A stretch of 64,000 nucleotides of DNA from Sulfurimonas sp. GTDB lineage: Bacteria; Campylobacterota; Campylobacteria; Campylobacterales; Sulfurimonadaceae. Under the pieces are notes generated by a model. That model ran no database searches, had not been told where the DNA came from, and saw nothing but the letters and a program-made list of their open reading frames with translations. This document shows positions 56,080 through 64,000 of this stretch, piece after piece; the stretch's first letter is position 1, and every line of letters starts with the position of its first letter. A program made the translations under genes and the position numbers. The DNA is taken from NCBI GenBank assembly GCA_011391635.1, contig JAABQD010000001.1:226752-290751 (forward strand), given 5' to 3'.

Positions 56080-58446
56080 CTATTGACAACCAACACACTC
56101 CATAGATCTATCCTCTACATCATGTGCAATCTCTGGTGATTGTGAGCGTAGATAATAAGTTGATTTAAGACCTAATTTCCATGCCAACATATAGATATCA
56201 TTGAGATACTTTCCACTTGCTTTATCGAGCGTTATAAAGATATTGAGGCTTTGTCCTTGGTCGAGCCATTTTTGACGGATTGCGGCTGCTCTGATAAGTA
56301 CTCTCTGGTCTAAGTCATACGCTGGAGTGTAGTAGCTCCATGTCTCTGGAGAGAGATTTGGAACGACTACTGGTATAAGACCTGAGAGATTTTCTTCAAA
56401 CCATTTTCTTTTAAACACAGGTTCAATCGCTTGTGTTGTTCCTGTCAAAATGGAGATAGAACTTGTTGGTGCGATTGCCATCAGATATCCATTTCTCATC
56501 CCTTGTTTTTTCACTTTGGAGCGGAGCTCATCCCACGCATAAGAGGAAGCAAAAAGTCCACCACGATCTACAAGGTTTATAACCTCTGCGTTAGCGTGGT
56601 CCATAGGCATGATACCTCTGCTCCATTTAGAGCCGTTGAATTCAGGATAAACACCTTTTTCAAGTGCTATATCTGAAGATGCATTAATTGTGTTATAGCT
56701 AACAGCTTCCATAATTTCATCTATTTTGTCAAAGTGTTCTTGACTTCCCCATGCAATAGATTGTTCTGCTAACATTTGTGCTTCACCCATAACACCAAGA
56801 CCTATAGAGCGACTTCTCATGTTTGTTCGTTTTACTTTTTCTATTGGATAAAAGTTTAAATCAATAACATTATCCAAAGCACGAACTGCTATAGGAACGA
56901 TTCTGTCGATATCTTCTTTTGTATTGATACGAGCAAGGTTTACAGATGCAAGATTACATACCGCCGTAGCTCCATTGATTTTTTCTTTTTCAACAACATA
57001 GATTGGTACACCTCCAAGAGAGTCGAGTGCTGTTATCTTTTTTGCTGGTTTTGTTAGTCCACTATCAACAGTTATTAGTTCGTCTTCTTCATAACTCACA
57101 CTTGTTCCATCTTCAAAAATAAACTTTATTTTATAGTGATTTGGCTCTGTATTTTGGAAAATTTCTGTACAAAGATTTGAACTTCTGATAACACCATAGT
57201 GGTCATTTGGGTTAGCTTTGTTAGCATTGTCTTTAAAGCAAAGGAATGGACTTCCTGTTTCAAAATAGGAAGTTAATATCTTTTTCCATAAATCTTTTGC
57301 TTTGAGTTTCTCTTTGATTATGCTTTCATCTTGTTCTAGTTCTTCATATCTTTTGTTGAACTCTTTGCCATGAAGTTTAGGTAAATCAGGGCAATCATAA
57401 GGATCAAAAAGTGTCCAAATAGCATCCTCTTGCACTCTTTGCATAAATAAATCATTGAGCCACATTGCTGGAAAAAGGTCATGTGCACGGCGTCTCTCTT
57501 CTCCAGAGTTTTTCTTCAGGTCTAAGAAGTCGTTTACATCAATATGCCAAGGTTCTAAGTAAACAGCAATTGCACCTTTTCTTGTTCCTAATTGGTCAAC
57601 TGCAATAGCTATATCGTTTGTTATTTTTAAAAAGGGAACAGTTCCACCTGCAGCATTTTTGTGCCCATCAATGTAAGAGCCCATAGAACGAACATTTGTC
57701 CAATCCCAGCCGATACCACCACCAAATTTAGAGAGCATCGCCATCTCTTGGTAGGAATCAAAAATACCTTCGATATTATCAGGAGTAGAACCAATATAAC
57801 AAGAGCTGAGTTGGTGTCTTGTCGTTCTTGCATTTGAGAGAGTTGGAGTTGCTAACATAACTTCAAAAGTAGAAATCATGTTATAAAATTTAATTGCCCA
57901 CTCCTCTTTTTTTTCTTCTCTTTGTGCTAAAAACATTGCAATAGCCATGAACATGTGTTGAGGAAGTTCTATTGGGTCTGAGTTTCTGTCTTTGATAAGA
58001 TATCTATCATAAAGAGTTTTTACTCCAAGGTAGTTAAAGAGCAAATCTCTCTCTGGTTTGATATGTTTTTCTAGCTCTTCAAGATTGTACATTTCTCGTA
58101 AACCTAAAAGAATTCGCCCCTCTTTCTCACCTTTGATAAAATATTTCTCAAGTGAAGAGTAGCCAGAAAAACCATTTACTTGATGATAAAGGTTAAATAA
58201 AAAAAGTCTTGAAGCAACAAATGTCCAGTTTGGAGCATCTATATCTATCTTGTCAACCGCAGTTTTGATGAGTGTTTGTTGAATCTCTTTGGATGTTATT
58301 CCATCACGAAAATGGATTTGTGCATCCACCTCCAACTCACTTTGAGAGACATTTGTCAAACCAGAAACAGCAGCAGAAGTGTATTTCTGAATTTTGCTGA
58401 TATCAAGTTTTTCTGTTCTACCATTTCTTTTTATAATTGTTATCAT
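56080..58446 (-). CDS. nrdA: Ribonucleotide reductase class Ia large subunit
   Basis: A 788-residue NrdA: N-terminal ATP cone (IIKRNGRTEKLDISKIQKY), specificity and catalytic barrel (LSSCYIGSTPDN, NLCTEIF, radical-site NLASVNLARI) and the C-terminal redox pair ECVGCQ, re-reduced by thioredoxin. It makes dNDPs with NrdB, encoded about 31 kb away. The start overlaps the stop of a small membrane-protein gene by 4 nt. Confidence 0.95.
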   Translation of the reverse strand: MITIIKRNGRTEKLDISKIQKYTSAAVSGLTNVSQSELEVDAQIHFRDGITSKEIQQTLIKTAVDKIDIDAPNWTFVASRLFLFNLYHQVNGFSGYSSLEKYFIKGEKEGRILLGLREMYNLEELEKHIKPERDLLFNYLGVKTLYDRYLIKDRNSDPIELPQHMFMAIAMFLAQREEKKEEWAIKFYNMISTFEVMLATPTLSNARTTRHQLSSCYIGSTPDNIEGIFDSYQEMAMLSKFGGGIGWDWTNVRSMGSYIDGHKNAAGGTVPFLKITNDIAIAVDQLGTRKGAIAVYLEPWHIDVNDFLDLKKNSGEERRRAHDLFPAMWLNDLFMQRVQEDAIWTLFDPYDCPDLPKLHGKEFNKRYEELEQDESIIKEKLKAKDLWKKILTSYFETGSPFLCFKDNANKANPNDHYGVIRSSNLCTEIFQNTEPNHYKIKFIFEDGTSVSYEEDELITVDSGLTKPAKKITALDSLGGVPIYVVEKEKINGATAVCNLASVNLARINTKEDIDRIVPIAVRALDNVIDLNFYPIEKVKRTNMRSRSIGLGVMGEAQMLAEQSIAWGSQEHFDKIDEIMEAVSYNTINASSDIALEKGVYPEFNGSKWSRGIMPMDHANAEVINLVDRGGLFASSYAWDELRSKVKKQGMRNGYLMAIAPTSSISILTGTTQAIEPVFKRKWFEENLSGLIPVVVPNLSPETWSYYTPAYDLDQRVLIRAAAIRQKWLDQGQSLNIFITLDKASGKYLNDIYMLAWKLGLKSTYYLRSQSPEIAHDVEDRSMECVGCQ

Positions 58447-58571
58447 TTTGCTTTCCTAGCATTTGTATATTTAATTAAAGTAATAGTTACTATTGCCATT
58501 ACTATTAGAAATGTTAAGGTAAACGGTCCATCCGTAATATTAACAATCATTGAATTGTTTTCTATACTCAT
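58443..58571 (-). CDS. Small single-pass membrane protein upstream of nrdA
   Basis: A 42-residue protein too short for standard gene calling: MSIENNSMIVNITDG, then a hydrophobic segment (FTLTFLIVMAIVTITLI) and a basic tail (KYTNARKAK). It has an AAGGAT ribosome site, and its TGA overlaps the nrdA ATG as ATGA, which supports real translation. Function unknown; positive-inside charge suggests the tail is cytoplasmic. Confidence 0.6.
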   Translation of the reverse strand: MSIENNSMIVNITDGPFTLTFLIVMAIVTITLIKYTNARKAK

Positions 58572-58631
58572 ATTTAATCCTTGTATTAGCTTTTGTAATC
58601 ATAGCTAGAAAATTGTGTACACCATCTAAAA

Positions 58632-59960
58632 TTATTTAAAAACTCTTGCAAAAATTTTATCTACATTTTTTGTGTAATAATCAAAGTTAAAACACTCACG
58701 GATTGCCTCTTTACTTAATGATTTTCTGAGCTCTTCATCTGCTAAGAGATGATTGAGATAAAGACTTTCACCCTTTTCATTTGTTGTAGGTTTGCCCTGT
58801 TGAATCTCTTCCCAAACTTTCATAGCATTTCTTTGAACGATTTTATAAGCATCTTCGCGAGAAACACCTTTGAGTGGTAGCTCTAAAAGAACTCTTTGTG
58901 AAAAAACCAAACCACCTGTGAGGTTGAGATTTCTCATCATATTCTCAGGATAAACTGTGAGGTTTGCTATAACATTGTTCATGCGGTGTAACATAAAGTC
59001 AGTTGTTATAAAGCTATCTGGCAACCAAAATCTTTCAGTCGAAGAGTGGCTGATATCTCTCTCATGCCAAAGAGCAACATTTTCCATCGCAGGTATTGCA
59101 TACGCTCGAATCATTCGAGCCAAACCTGTTATGTTTTCTGTTAGGATTGGGTTGCGTTTATGTGGCATTGCAGAGGAGCCTTTTTGCCCTTTTGCAAAAT
59201 ACTCTTCACACTCATACACTTCAGTTCTTTGCCAGTGGCGAACTTGAACTGCAAACTTCTCAATAGAACTTGCCATAAGTGCTAACGCAGTTGCTAACCT
59301 CGCATATCTATCGCGTTGGATAACTTGGTTAGAAGCAGGTGCGGGTTTAAGTCCTAACTCTTCACACGCATACTCTTCTAGCTCTAATGGGGCATGTGCA
59401 AAGTTGCCCATTGCACCACTTACCTGTCCAACGCTTATAACGACAAGTGTTTGTTCTAAGTTCTCTAAATGTCTCGCCATTTCATCATACCAAACAGCTA
59501 ACACAAGACCAAATGTTATAGGCTCTCCATGGATACCGTGAGAGCGTCCAACTAGGAGAGTCATCTTATGTTCCATCGCTCTTTTTTTGATAGATTCCAT
59601 AAGCATTTTCACATCTTCTATAACTAACTCTAAGGAAGCTTTCATTTGAAGAGCTACGGCAGTGTCTACTGTATCTGAAGAAGTCATACCATAGTGAAAC
59701 CATCTGCTCTCTTCACCTAGCGATTCTGAGACACTCGTTGTAAATGCAATGAGGTCATGGCGAGTTACAGCTTCTATCTCATCAATTCTTTTTATATCAA
59801 ATTGTGCATTATCAACAATCTTGACTGCATCTACATCTGGAATCAATCCCAGTCTATTCCATGCTTTTACAACTGCCAATTCTACATCTAGCCAAGCTTG
59901 ATATTTTGCTTGCATTGTCCATTTAGAACTCATCTCTTCTCTTGAGTATCTCTCGATCAT
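58632..59960 (-). CDS. purB: Adenylosuccinate lyase
   Basis: About 442 residues of the fumarase/aspartase superfamily with the signature GSSAMPHKRNP and the early MTSSDTVDTA segment. It acts twice in purine synthesis, releasing fumarate from SAICAR and adenylosuccinate. The ATG at 59960 (MIERYSREEM) has AGGG upstream and matches the family; a longer frame does not. It is followed after 60 bp by the small gene and nrdA. Confidence 0.95.
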   Translation of the reverse strand: MIERYSREEMSSKWTMQAKYQAWLDVELAVVKAWNRLGLIPDVDAVKIVDNAQFDIKRIDEIEAVTRHDLIAFTTSVSESLGEESRWFHYGMTSSDTVDTAVALQMKASLELVIEDVKMLMESIKKRAMEHKMTLLVGRSHGIHGEPITFGLVLAVWYDEMARHLENLEQTLVVISVGQVSGAMGNFAHAPLELEEYACEELGLKPAPASNQVIQRDRYARLATALALMASSIEKFAVQVRHWQRTEVYECEEYFAKGQKGSSAMPHKRNPILTENITGLARMIRAYAIPAMENVALWHERDISHSSTERFWLPDSFITTDFMLHRMNNVIANLTVYPENMMRNLNLTGGLVFSQRVLLELPLKGVSREDAYKIVQRNAMKVWEEIQQGKPTTNEKGESLYLNHLLADEELRKSLSKEAIRECFNFDYYTKNVDKIFARVFK

Positions 59961-60071
59961 ATATTCAACCCTTATGATTATTATTTTGTGTATTATGATA
60001 AAATTCACATATATAAAGTCACTGATTTTACATAAATAATTGTAAATTATTGATTAAACAAGGATAGAAAT

Positions 60072-60995
60072 TTGCCATTTGTAATAAAAAAAATGTTTGC
60101 TGACAAAAAGCAAAAAGCTTTTTTGTATTTGATAAAAGAGTTGGATTATACGCAAAAAGAAGCACAAAGATTAATCGCTAAGGGTCGTTTATTTGTTGAT
60201 GGTGTACCAATGACAAAAACATCTGGAGAGATTGAGGGTGAGTTCGAATTTATGTATTTTAAACCAATTACAAAAGGTTTAGTTCCACATGCCATCTATG
60301 ATGAGTTTGTAGTTTTTGACAAGCCGAGCGGTGTGTTGATACATCCTCAAAATAGACATACCGAGTATTCTCTGATTGATGAGTTGAAGTATCAGTTTGG
60401 AAGAGATGCAAACATCGCTCATAGGATAGACCAAGAGACAAGCGGACTTGTCTTGTGTGCTAGAAATAAAGAGAGTGAGCGAGATATTAAAATGATGTTT
60501 CAAGAGCGAGATATGAAGAAAAAATATTTGGCTATGGTTCATGGAGAGTTTAAAGAACCACTCTGCATCGAAGCACCTCTTTTGAGAGCAAAAGATGAAA
60601 GTGCTATGGTGAGGATGGTTGTAAAAGTTCATGAAGATGGAAAAGCATCCAAGACTACTTTTGTTCCATTGCAATATTTCCCATCCGCTAACATGACTTT
60701 GGTAGAGTGTGCACCACATACCGGAAGACAGCATCAAATTAGAGCCCATTTGTTCCACGTGAAACATCCGATAGTGGGTGACCCAGTTTATGGACAAAGC
60801 AAAGAAAATCTTGTGAAATATTTGGATAGAGAGTTAGATGAAAAAACAAGGATTGAAAATAGTGGGGCAAGTAGATTATTACTTCATGCAAATGAATTGG
60901 AGTTTGAACTGTATGAACAAACTTACACTATAAAAAGTCAAACTGATTTTCTTGAAGAGATTAAAAAGAGAATCGGAAGAGTCTCTTTACACTAA
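60072..60995 (+). CDS. RluA-family pseudouridine synthase
   Basis: A 307-residue protein: S4 RNA-binding domain (about 22-60), catalytic Asp in AHRIDQETSGLVL, and GRQHQIRAH near 220. It converts particular uridines in rRNA or tRNA to pseudouridine; the target is not visible. TTG start with AGGAT upstream; an ATG at 60093 is an alternative. Its coding sequence contains a full parS match (60751-60766) and a repeat core (LVPHAI). Confidence 0.9.
   Translation: MPFVIKKMFADKKQKAFLYLIKELDYTQKEAQRLIAKGRLFVDGVPMTKTSGEIEGEFEFMYFKPITKGLVPHAIYDEFVVFDKPSGVLIHPQNRHTEYSLIDELKYQFGRDANIAHRIDQETSGLVLCARNKESERDIKMMFQERDMKKKYLAMVHGEFKEPLCIEAPLLRAKDESAMVRMVVKVHEDGKASKTTFVPLQYFPSANMTLVECAPHTGRQHQIRAHLFHVKHPIVGDPVYGQSKENLVKYLDRELDEKTRIENSGASRLLLHANELEFELYEQTYTIKSQTDFLEEIKKRIGRVSLH
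60751..60766. other. parS site inside the pseudouridine synthase gene
   Basis: TGTTCCACGTGAAACA matches the general parS consensus TGTTNCACGTGAAACA at every position. ParB binds such sites near the origin and chromosomes are segregated from them. It is read as FHVKH in the gene. Confidence 0.75.
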
Positions 60996-61097
60996 GCAAG
61001 CTTAAATTACTCATACTTTTTAAATTTTGCGTGAATAACTTTTTATGATTTCGAATATATATTAGTAGAGTTTTTATAAAAGTGTACAAAAAGCTAC

Positions 61098-61120
61098 AAA
61101 GTGCCTAAAATAGGCACTTT
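61098..61120 (+). terminator. Hairpin after the pseudouridine synthase gene
   Basis: AAAGTGCCTA-AAA-TAGGCACTTT, a perfect 10-bp stem 103 bp after the stop; no U-run, so a weak terminator or an RNA end. Confidence 0.45.
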
Positions 61121-61362
61121 AAGAGCTATTTAAATATTTATAGTTTCAGGCTATATTTATATAAAATAATTCTTAAAAAAATCATGAATTGTGAAATTTA
61201 TCCTGAAAAAAGTTCATATTATTCACAGGTTAGAACAATGTGTGAATAATACACATTATGAATAAATTAACAAATATATTTTTGAATTATATTTTTTTTA
61301 AGAAGAAAAAAGAAATTTTTGAAGATTATTTTCTTATAAGAAAACTAAGGTAACATTACACA

Positions 61363-61397
61363 AGTAAACGACCTCCCTGGTGTGTTGGTCGTTTACT
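61363..61397 (-). terminator. Hairpin at the end of the hisF-rlmN operon
   Basis: Arms AGTAAACGACC (61363-61373) and GGTCGTTTACT (61387-61397), perfect over 11 bp with a 13-nt loop, directly after the stop of the small membrane-protein gene on the minus strand. Confidence 0.6.
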
Positions 61398-61398
61398 C

Positions 61399-61494
61399 TT
61401 ATTCCTCTTTTGTTGCTGCTCTTATAAAGCCTATTATACCAACTGCAAATACAAGCACCAAAAAAACTATTTGAAATATCTCTATATAACTCAT
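61399..61494 (-). CDS. 31-residue membrane protein after rlmN
   Basis: MSYIEIFQIVFLVLVFAVGI begins a 31-residue peptide with one membrane helix (about 7-25) and the end RAATKEE. It is too short for standard calling. Its ATG overlaps the rlmN stop (TAATG), and a hairpin terminator follows its own stop, so it is framed as the last gene of an operon. The layout recalls small subunits of membrane complexes such as CydX or CcoQ, but no such complex is nearby. Function unknown. Confidence 0.6.
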   Translation of the reverse strand: MSYIEIFQIVFLVLVFAVGIIGFIRAATKEE

Positions 61495-62570
61495 TATGCA
61501 TCCTTCTGCGTTTTTTCTTTTAACTGTCCACATGCCGCACTGATATCAATACCCTTAGAATCGCGTATAGTACACAACAGGCCATGATTGACTAAATACT
61601 CTTGGAAAGCTACCATGGCCTCTCTACTTGGTCTATCATAGGTTGTACCAGGATAGGGGTTGAAGTAGATGAGATTTACCTTTGCTTTGATATCTGTGAG
61701 AAGTTTTACGAGTTTTTTCGCAGAGGCGATATCATCGTTTTTATTTTTAATCACCAAATACTCAAACATAACTCTTTTTCTTGTATCGATAGGAAATCGT
61801 TTTACCGCTTCTATGATAGATGCGATGTTATGTGCTTTGTTCATAGGGATAAGCTCTGTTCGTAGTTCATCATCCACCGCATGAAGAGAGATAGCGATAT
61901 GCACTCCTAAATCCATCGCACCAAGCTTGTCAATTTTACTGCTTAAGCCACTTGTAGATACAGTCTGTCTTTTAGCAGAGATACACAGACCATCCTCTTC
62001 TTTGAAAATCTCGATAGCTTTTGCTAAATTATCAAGGTTGTCAAGCGGTTCACCCATGCCCATATAGACGATATTGATTTTTCTATTATGTTTGTGGTCA
62101 TTGTCTCGCTTGAGATTGACGACTTGTGCAACTATCTCACCAGCAGTTAAATCTCTTGTAAAACCACCTTTAGCTGTTAAACAAAAAGAGCATCCTACTT
62201 TGCATCCAACTTGTGTTGAAACACAGATAGTATATTTCGCTTCTTGTATGACTTCTCCAGCTTCATCTGTAAGTATATCTTTCATTTTGAGCCAAACTGC
62301 TTCTATGGTTTTTCCATCTTGAAGCTCTAAAAGATATTTGATTGTTCCATCTGTAGAAATCTCTTTTTTAATTATTTTCATAGGATTCACAATATATTTT
62401 TGAGCCAGTTCCTCTTTGAGAGCTTTTGGAATATTTTTCATTTCATCAAAATTTTGAGCATACTGATGATAGAGCCAACCAAAAATTTGTTTGGCTCTAA
62501 AGCTTGGTTTGATAAGTTCTAAAAGCTCTTTTTGCGTAAAGTCTAAGAGCGATGGTTTGAGTTCACTCAT
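61494..62570 (-). CDS. rlmN: 23S rRNA (A2503)/tRNA (A37) C2-methyltransferase
   Basis: A 358-residue radical-SAM enzyme: CKVGCSFC binds the [4Fe-4S] cluster, and the substrate-bound catalytic Cys is in the C-terminal ISAACGQL. It methylates A2503 in 23S rRNA and A37 in some tRNAs. The codons of that catalytic cysteine lie within a copy of the repeat (61528-61536). It starts directly after the nucleosidase stop. Confidence 0.95.
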   Translation of the reverse strand: MSELKPSLLDFTQKELLELIKPSFRAKQIFGWLYHQYAQNFDEMKNIPKALKEELAQKYIVNPMKIIKKEISTDGTIKYLLELQDGKTIEAVWLKMKDILTDEAGEVIQEAKYTICVSTQVGCKVGCSFCLTAKGGFTRDLTAGEIVAQVVNLKRDNDHKHNRKINIVYMGMGEPLDNLDNLAKAIEIFKEEDGLCISAKRQTVSTSGLSSKIDKLGAMDLGVHIAISLHAVDDELRTELIPMNKAHNIASIIEAVKRFPIDTRKRVMFEYLVIKNKNDDIASAKKLVKLLTDIKAKVNLIYFNPYPGTTYDRPSREAMVAFQEYLVNHGLLCTIRDSKGIDISAACGQLKEKTQKDA

Positions 62571-63128
62571 TTATAAAGTGTCCTTTTTATTTGAAGTTAG
62601 TTCTCTTATCCGAGTTTCCACATGCCGAGATAGAAGCTCTTTTGCTTTTGCATGATTTTTTAAAAAGTCACTGTGTGCATCTTTGTTTGTATAGTTTGTT
62701 ATACAAAAAACTCCACCGGCAGGAATATCAAACTCTTCTGCAACTTTTAAAACAGCAAAAAATTCCATGTTTTCTATTTCCACTCCAAGTTTTAAAAACT
62801 TTTTTGTTAGCTCTTGGCATGTGGAAATATAATTGGAGGAGTTTACAATAACCTCTTTTTTGTTAGTTGTGTTAGTGGAAATCACATTATCAAGTGGTGT
62901 GTACGCATCATTATTTAAAAAAGCCAACTCTATATTGGAAGCTGTTTTTGATTCCACTATATCAAAAATATTGTGATTTCCATAACTTCCAGCACTGCCT
63001 ACAAAGAGTAAAAATTCAGGTTTATCAAAGAGGCAAAGACGCGTTAAATGCATTGCAGTTTCTATAAGCCCTACTCCAGTTGGTTGTGCAAAAGGGAAGG
63101 TTTCGTTATTTCCAGCACAGATAATCAT
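62571..63128 (-). CDS. Purine phosphorylase/nucleosidase-like protein
   Basis: A 185-residue short member of the PNP/UDP phosphorylase (MTA/SAH nucleosidase) family: [13 protein letters not shown] matches the phosphate/ribose loop and [17 protein letters not shown] the M-E purine-site motif. It probably cleaves a purine nucleoside or futalosine-type compound; the exact substrate is not clear. ATGA overlap with hisF and no gap to rlmN. Two repeat cores (RHVETR and ISTCQE). Confidence 0.78.
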   Translation of the reverse strand: MIICAGNNETFPFAQPTGVGLIETAMHLTRLCLFDKPEFLLFVGSAGSYGNHNIFDIVESKTASNIELAFLNNDAYTPLDNVISTNTTNKKEVIVNSSNYISTCQELTKKFLKLGVEIENMEFFAVLKVAEEFDIPAGGVFCITNYTNKDAHSDFLKNHAKAKELLSRHVETRIRELTSNKKDTL

Positions 63129-63883
63129 AGGCGAACAGGGATTCCATTGGCATGGAGATAATGTTTCAAATCCATTATATCTATCTCTTTATAGTGAAAA
63201 ATACTAGCAGCAAGTGCGGCATCTGCACCATGAAGAAATGCCTCTTTTATATGCTCCATAGTTCCTGCTCCGCCACTCGCGATAATAGGAACATTAACAG
63301 CACGGCTGATTTTCTCAGTAATATTTAGCTCAAAACCAGCTTTTGTTCCATCTGCATCCATAGAGGTTAGAAGTATCTCACCGCTTCCGCGACTCACAAC
63401 TTCTTTTGCCCATTCGACTGCATCAAGCCCTGTATCTACTCTTCCACCGTTTAAAAAAACATGGTATTTGTTACCCACTTTTTTAACATCAATAGCTGTG
63501 ACAATGCACTGAGAGCCAAATCTTTTTGCACCTTCGTCGATTAACTCAGGTCTTTGAATAGCTGCTGAATTCACGCTCACTTTATCGCAACCAACATTGA
63601 GAAGCTTGTAAATATCATCGAGTTTTCGTATTCCGCCACCAACCGTAAGCGGTATAAATATCTCTTTTGCTACTTGAGCCACTATATCCACAATGGTATC
63701 TCGATTATCGCTAGAAGCAGTAATATCTAAAAAAGTAAGTTCATCTGCACCCTCTTCGTTGTAGCGTTTTGCCACTTCAACAGGATCACCAGCGTCTTGA
63801 AGTCCCACAAAATTTACACCTTTTACAACGCGTCCATCTTTAACATCAAGACAAGGAATAATTCTTTTTGCAAAATAGTTCAT
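63125..63883 (-). CDS. hisF: Imidazole glycerol phosphate synthase subunit HisF
   Basis: A 252-residue half-barrel-repeat TIM protein: [12 protein letters not shown] (catalytic Asp), VTAIDVKK (second Asp) and [12 protein letters not shown]. With HisH it makes IGP and AICAR in histidine synthesis. First gene of the hisF, nucleosidase, rlmN, small-protein operon, with a TATAAT box 31 bp upstream. Confidence 0.95.
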   Translation of the reverse strand: MNYFAKRIIPCLDVKDGRVVKGVNFVGLQDAGDPVEVAKRYNEEGADELTFLDITASSDNRDTIVDIVAQVAKEIFIPLTVGGGIRKLDDIYKLLNVGCDKVSVNSAAIQRPELIDEGAKRFGSQCIVTAIDVKKVGNKYHVFLNGGRVDTGLDAVEWAKEVVSRGSGEILLTSMDADGTKAGFELNITEKISRAVNVPIIASGGAGTMEHIKEAFLHGADAALAASIFHYKEIDIMDLKHYLHANGIPVRL

Positions 63884-63913
63884 AATTTTATACCTTGAGT
63901 TTATTATTTGAAA

Positions 63914-63919
63914 TTATAC
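63914..63919 (-). promoter_or_regulatory. -10 box of hisF
   Basis: TATAAT in GTGTATAATTTC on the minus strand, 31 bp before the hisF ATG. Confidence 0.55.
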
Positions 63920-63981
63920 ACTTTCGTGCTTAGGTTTAGGTTATCGATGGGGATTATTAAAGTCTTGTCTCGTTTTAAAAA

Positions 63982-63997
63982 TGTTTCATGTGAAACA
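63982..63997. other. parS-like site at the window end
   Basis: TGTTTCATGTGAAACA differs from the consensus parS by one central base (T for C) and is extended by AAA/TTT arms, giving 10-bp perfect arms round a TG centre. It is intergenic, upstream of hisF. Confidence 0.7.
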
Positions 63998-64000
63998 TTT

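Larger units (their letters stand above)
60996..61398. other. 403-bp AT-rich intergenic region with DnaA-box pair
   Basis: The only gene-free stretch over 300 bases. It contains a 10-bp hairpin (61098-61120), a CGTGAATAA near-match at 61030, two perfect opposed DnaA boxes (TTATTCACA at 61219-61227 and TGTGAATAA at 61241-61249), the second within an AATGTGT/ACACATT stem, a very AT-rich stretch to about 61350, and a hairpin at 61363-61397. No RNA gene is recognised. Confidence 0.6.

Noticed and set aside
61363..61397. Hairpin region as a 4.5S/6S or other known RNA gene
   Set aside because: No SRP tetraloop or 6S bubble sequence; position fits an operon terminator.
61528..61536. Motif copy over the catalytic cysteine of RlmN as a functional link
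   Set aside because: The ACG residues are required by the enzyme in all bacteria; the codons probably just allow the motif.

Overview
This window is chromosomal DNA from a Campylobacterota (formerly Epsilonproteobacteria) member, most likely Sulfurimonas or a close relative. The evidence is the AT-rich dense minus-strand gene layout, the dnaA-dnaN-gyrB-(GGDEF/EAL)-queF order, a very long FlgE, ThyX instead of ThyA, split nrdA and nrdB, FliW, and sigma-54-type promoters before hook genes. The genus is inference; the class-level call is firmer. I see no rRNA, tRNA, CRISPR array, transposase or prophage.

Layout. 1-2243: an RsbX-like phosphatase, RsbR-like STAS protein and diguanylate cyclase in one overlapping operon, with the last codons of a preceding gene. 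2245-7397 (minus): HTH/coiled-coil protein, YajQ, fumarate reductase/succinate dehydrogenase A and B, YqaA-type membrane protein, PurT. 7448-13220 (minus): fliK-flgD-flgE-type-flgE hook operon. 13301-30255: PP-loop ATPase, DnaG, chemoreceptor, RpsU, Dgt, PhnA-like, RhlE with a divergent helicase-like protein, ThyX, Pcm, nitrilase, NrdB, TypA, CCA enzyme, QueF. 30258-36822: degenerate GGDEF/EAL protein, GyrB, DnaN, DnaA and a two-part putative oriC. 36823-37996: RuvC and an OmpR-type regulator. 37982-48068 (minus): a complete type II secretion operon, gspG-H-F-K-L-M-N-C-D-E-I-J. 48218-54496 (plus): nine-heme lipoprotein cytochrome, outer-membrane barrel, PstS-like periplasmic protein, REC-HD-GYP regulator and histidine kinase. 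54519-63883: PpnP, thioredoxin 2, FliW, NrdA, PurB, pseudouridine synthase, RlmN, nucleosidase, HisF, plus two small membrane proteins. Two parS-like sites lie at 60751 and 63982.

The main discovery is a highly iterated non-palindromic motif with core GGCATGTGG and extended consensus (C/T)TTGGCATGTGGAA. I count 41 exact cores in 64 kb, about one per 1.6 kb, on both strands, where base composition predicts fewer than one. It occurs in all six reading frames of genes, supplies several start codons, is enriched between genes, and forms inverted pairs at gene ends. This is how DNA uptake sequences behave in Neisseriaceae and Pasteurellaceae. I know of no such sequence described for Campylobacterota, whose known transformation signal in Campylobacter jejuni is a methylated motif. 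The window also carries the Gsp operon, whose relatives (Cts) take up DNA in Campylobacter.

A second candidate system is the 48.2-54.5 kb operon, which links a multiheme cytochrome and an outer-membrane barrel to its own periplasmic sensor protein, cyclic-di-GMP regulator and kinase, behind a tandem 11-bp repeat that looks like a regulator binding site.
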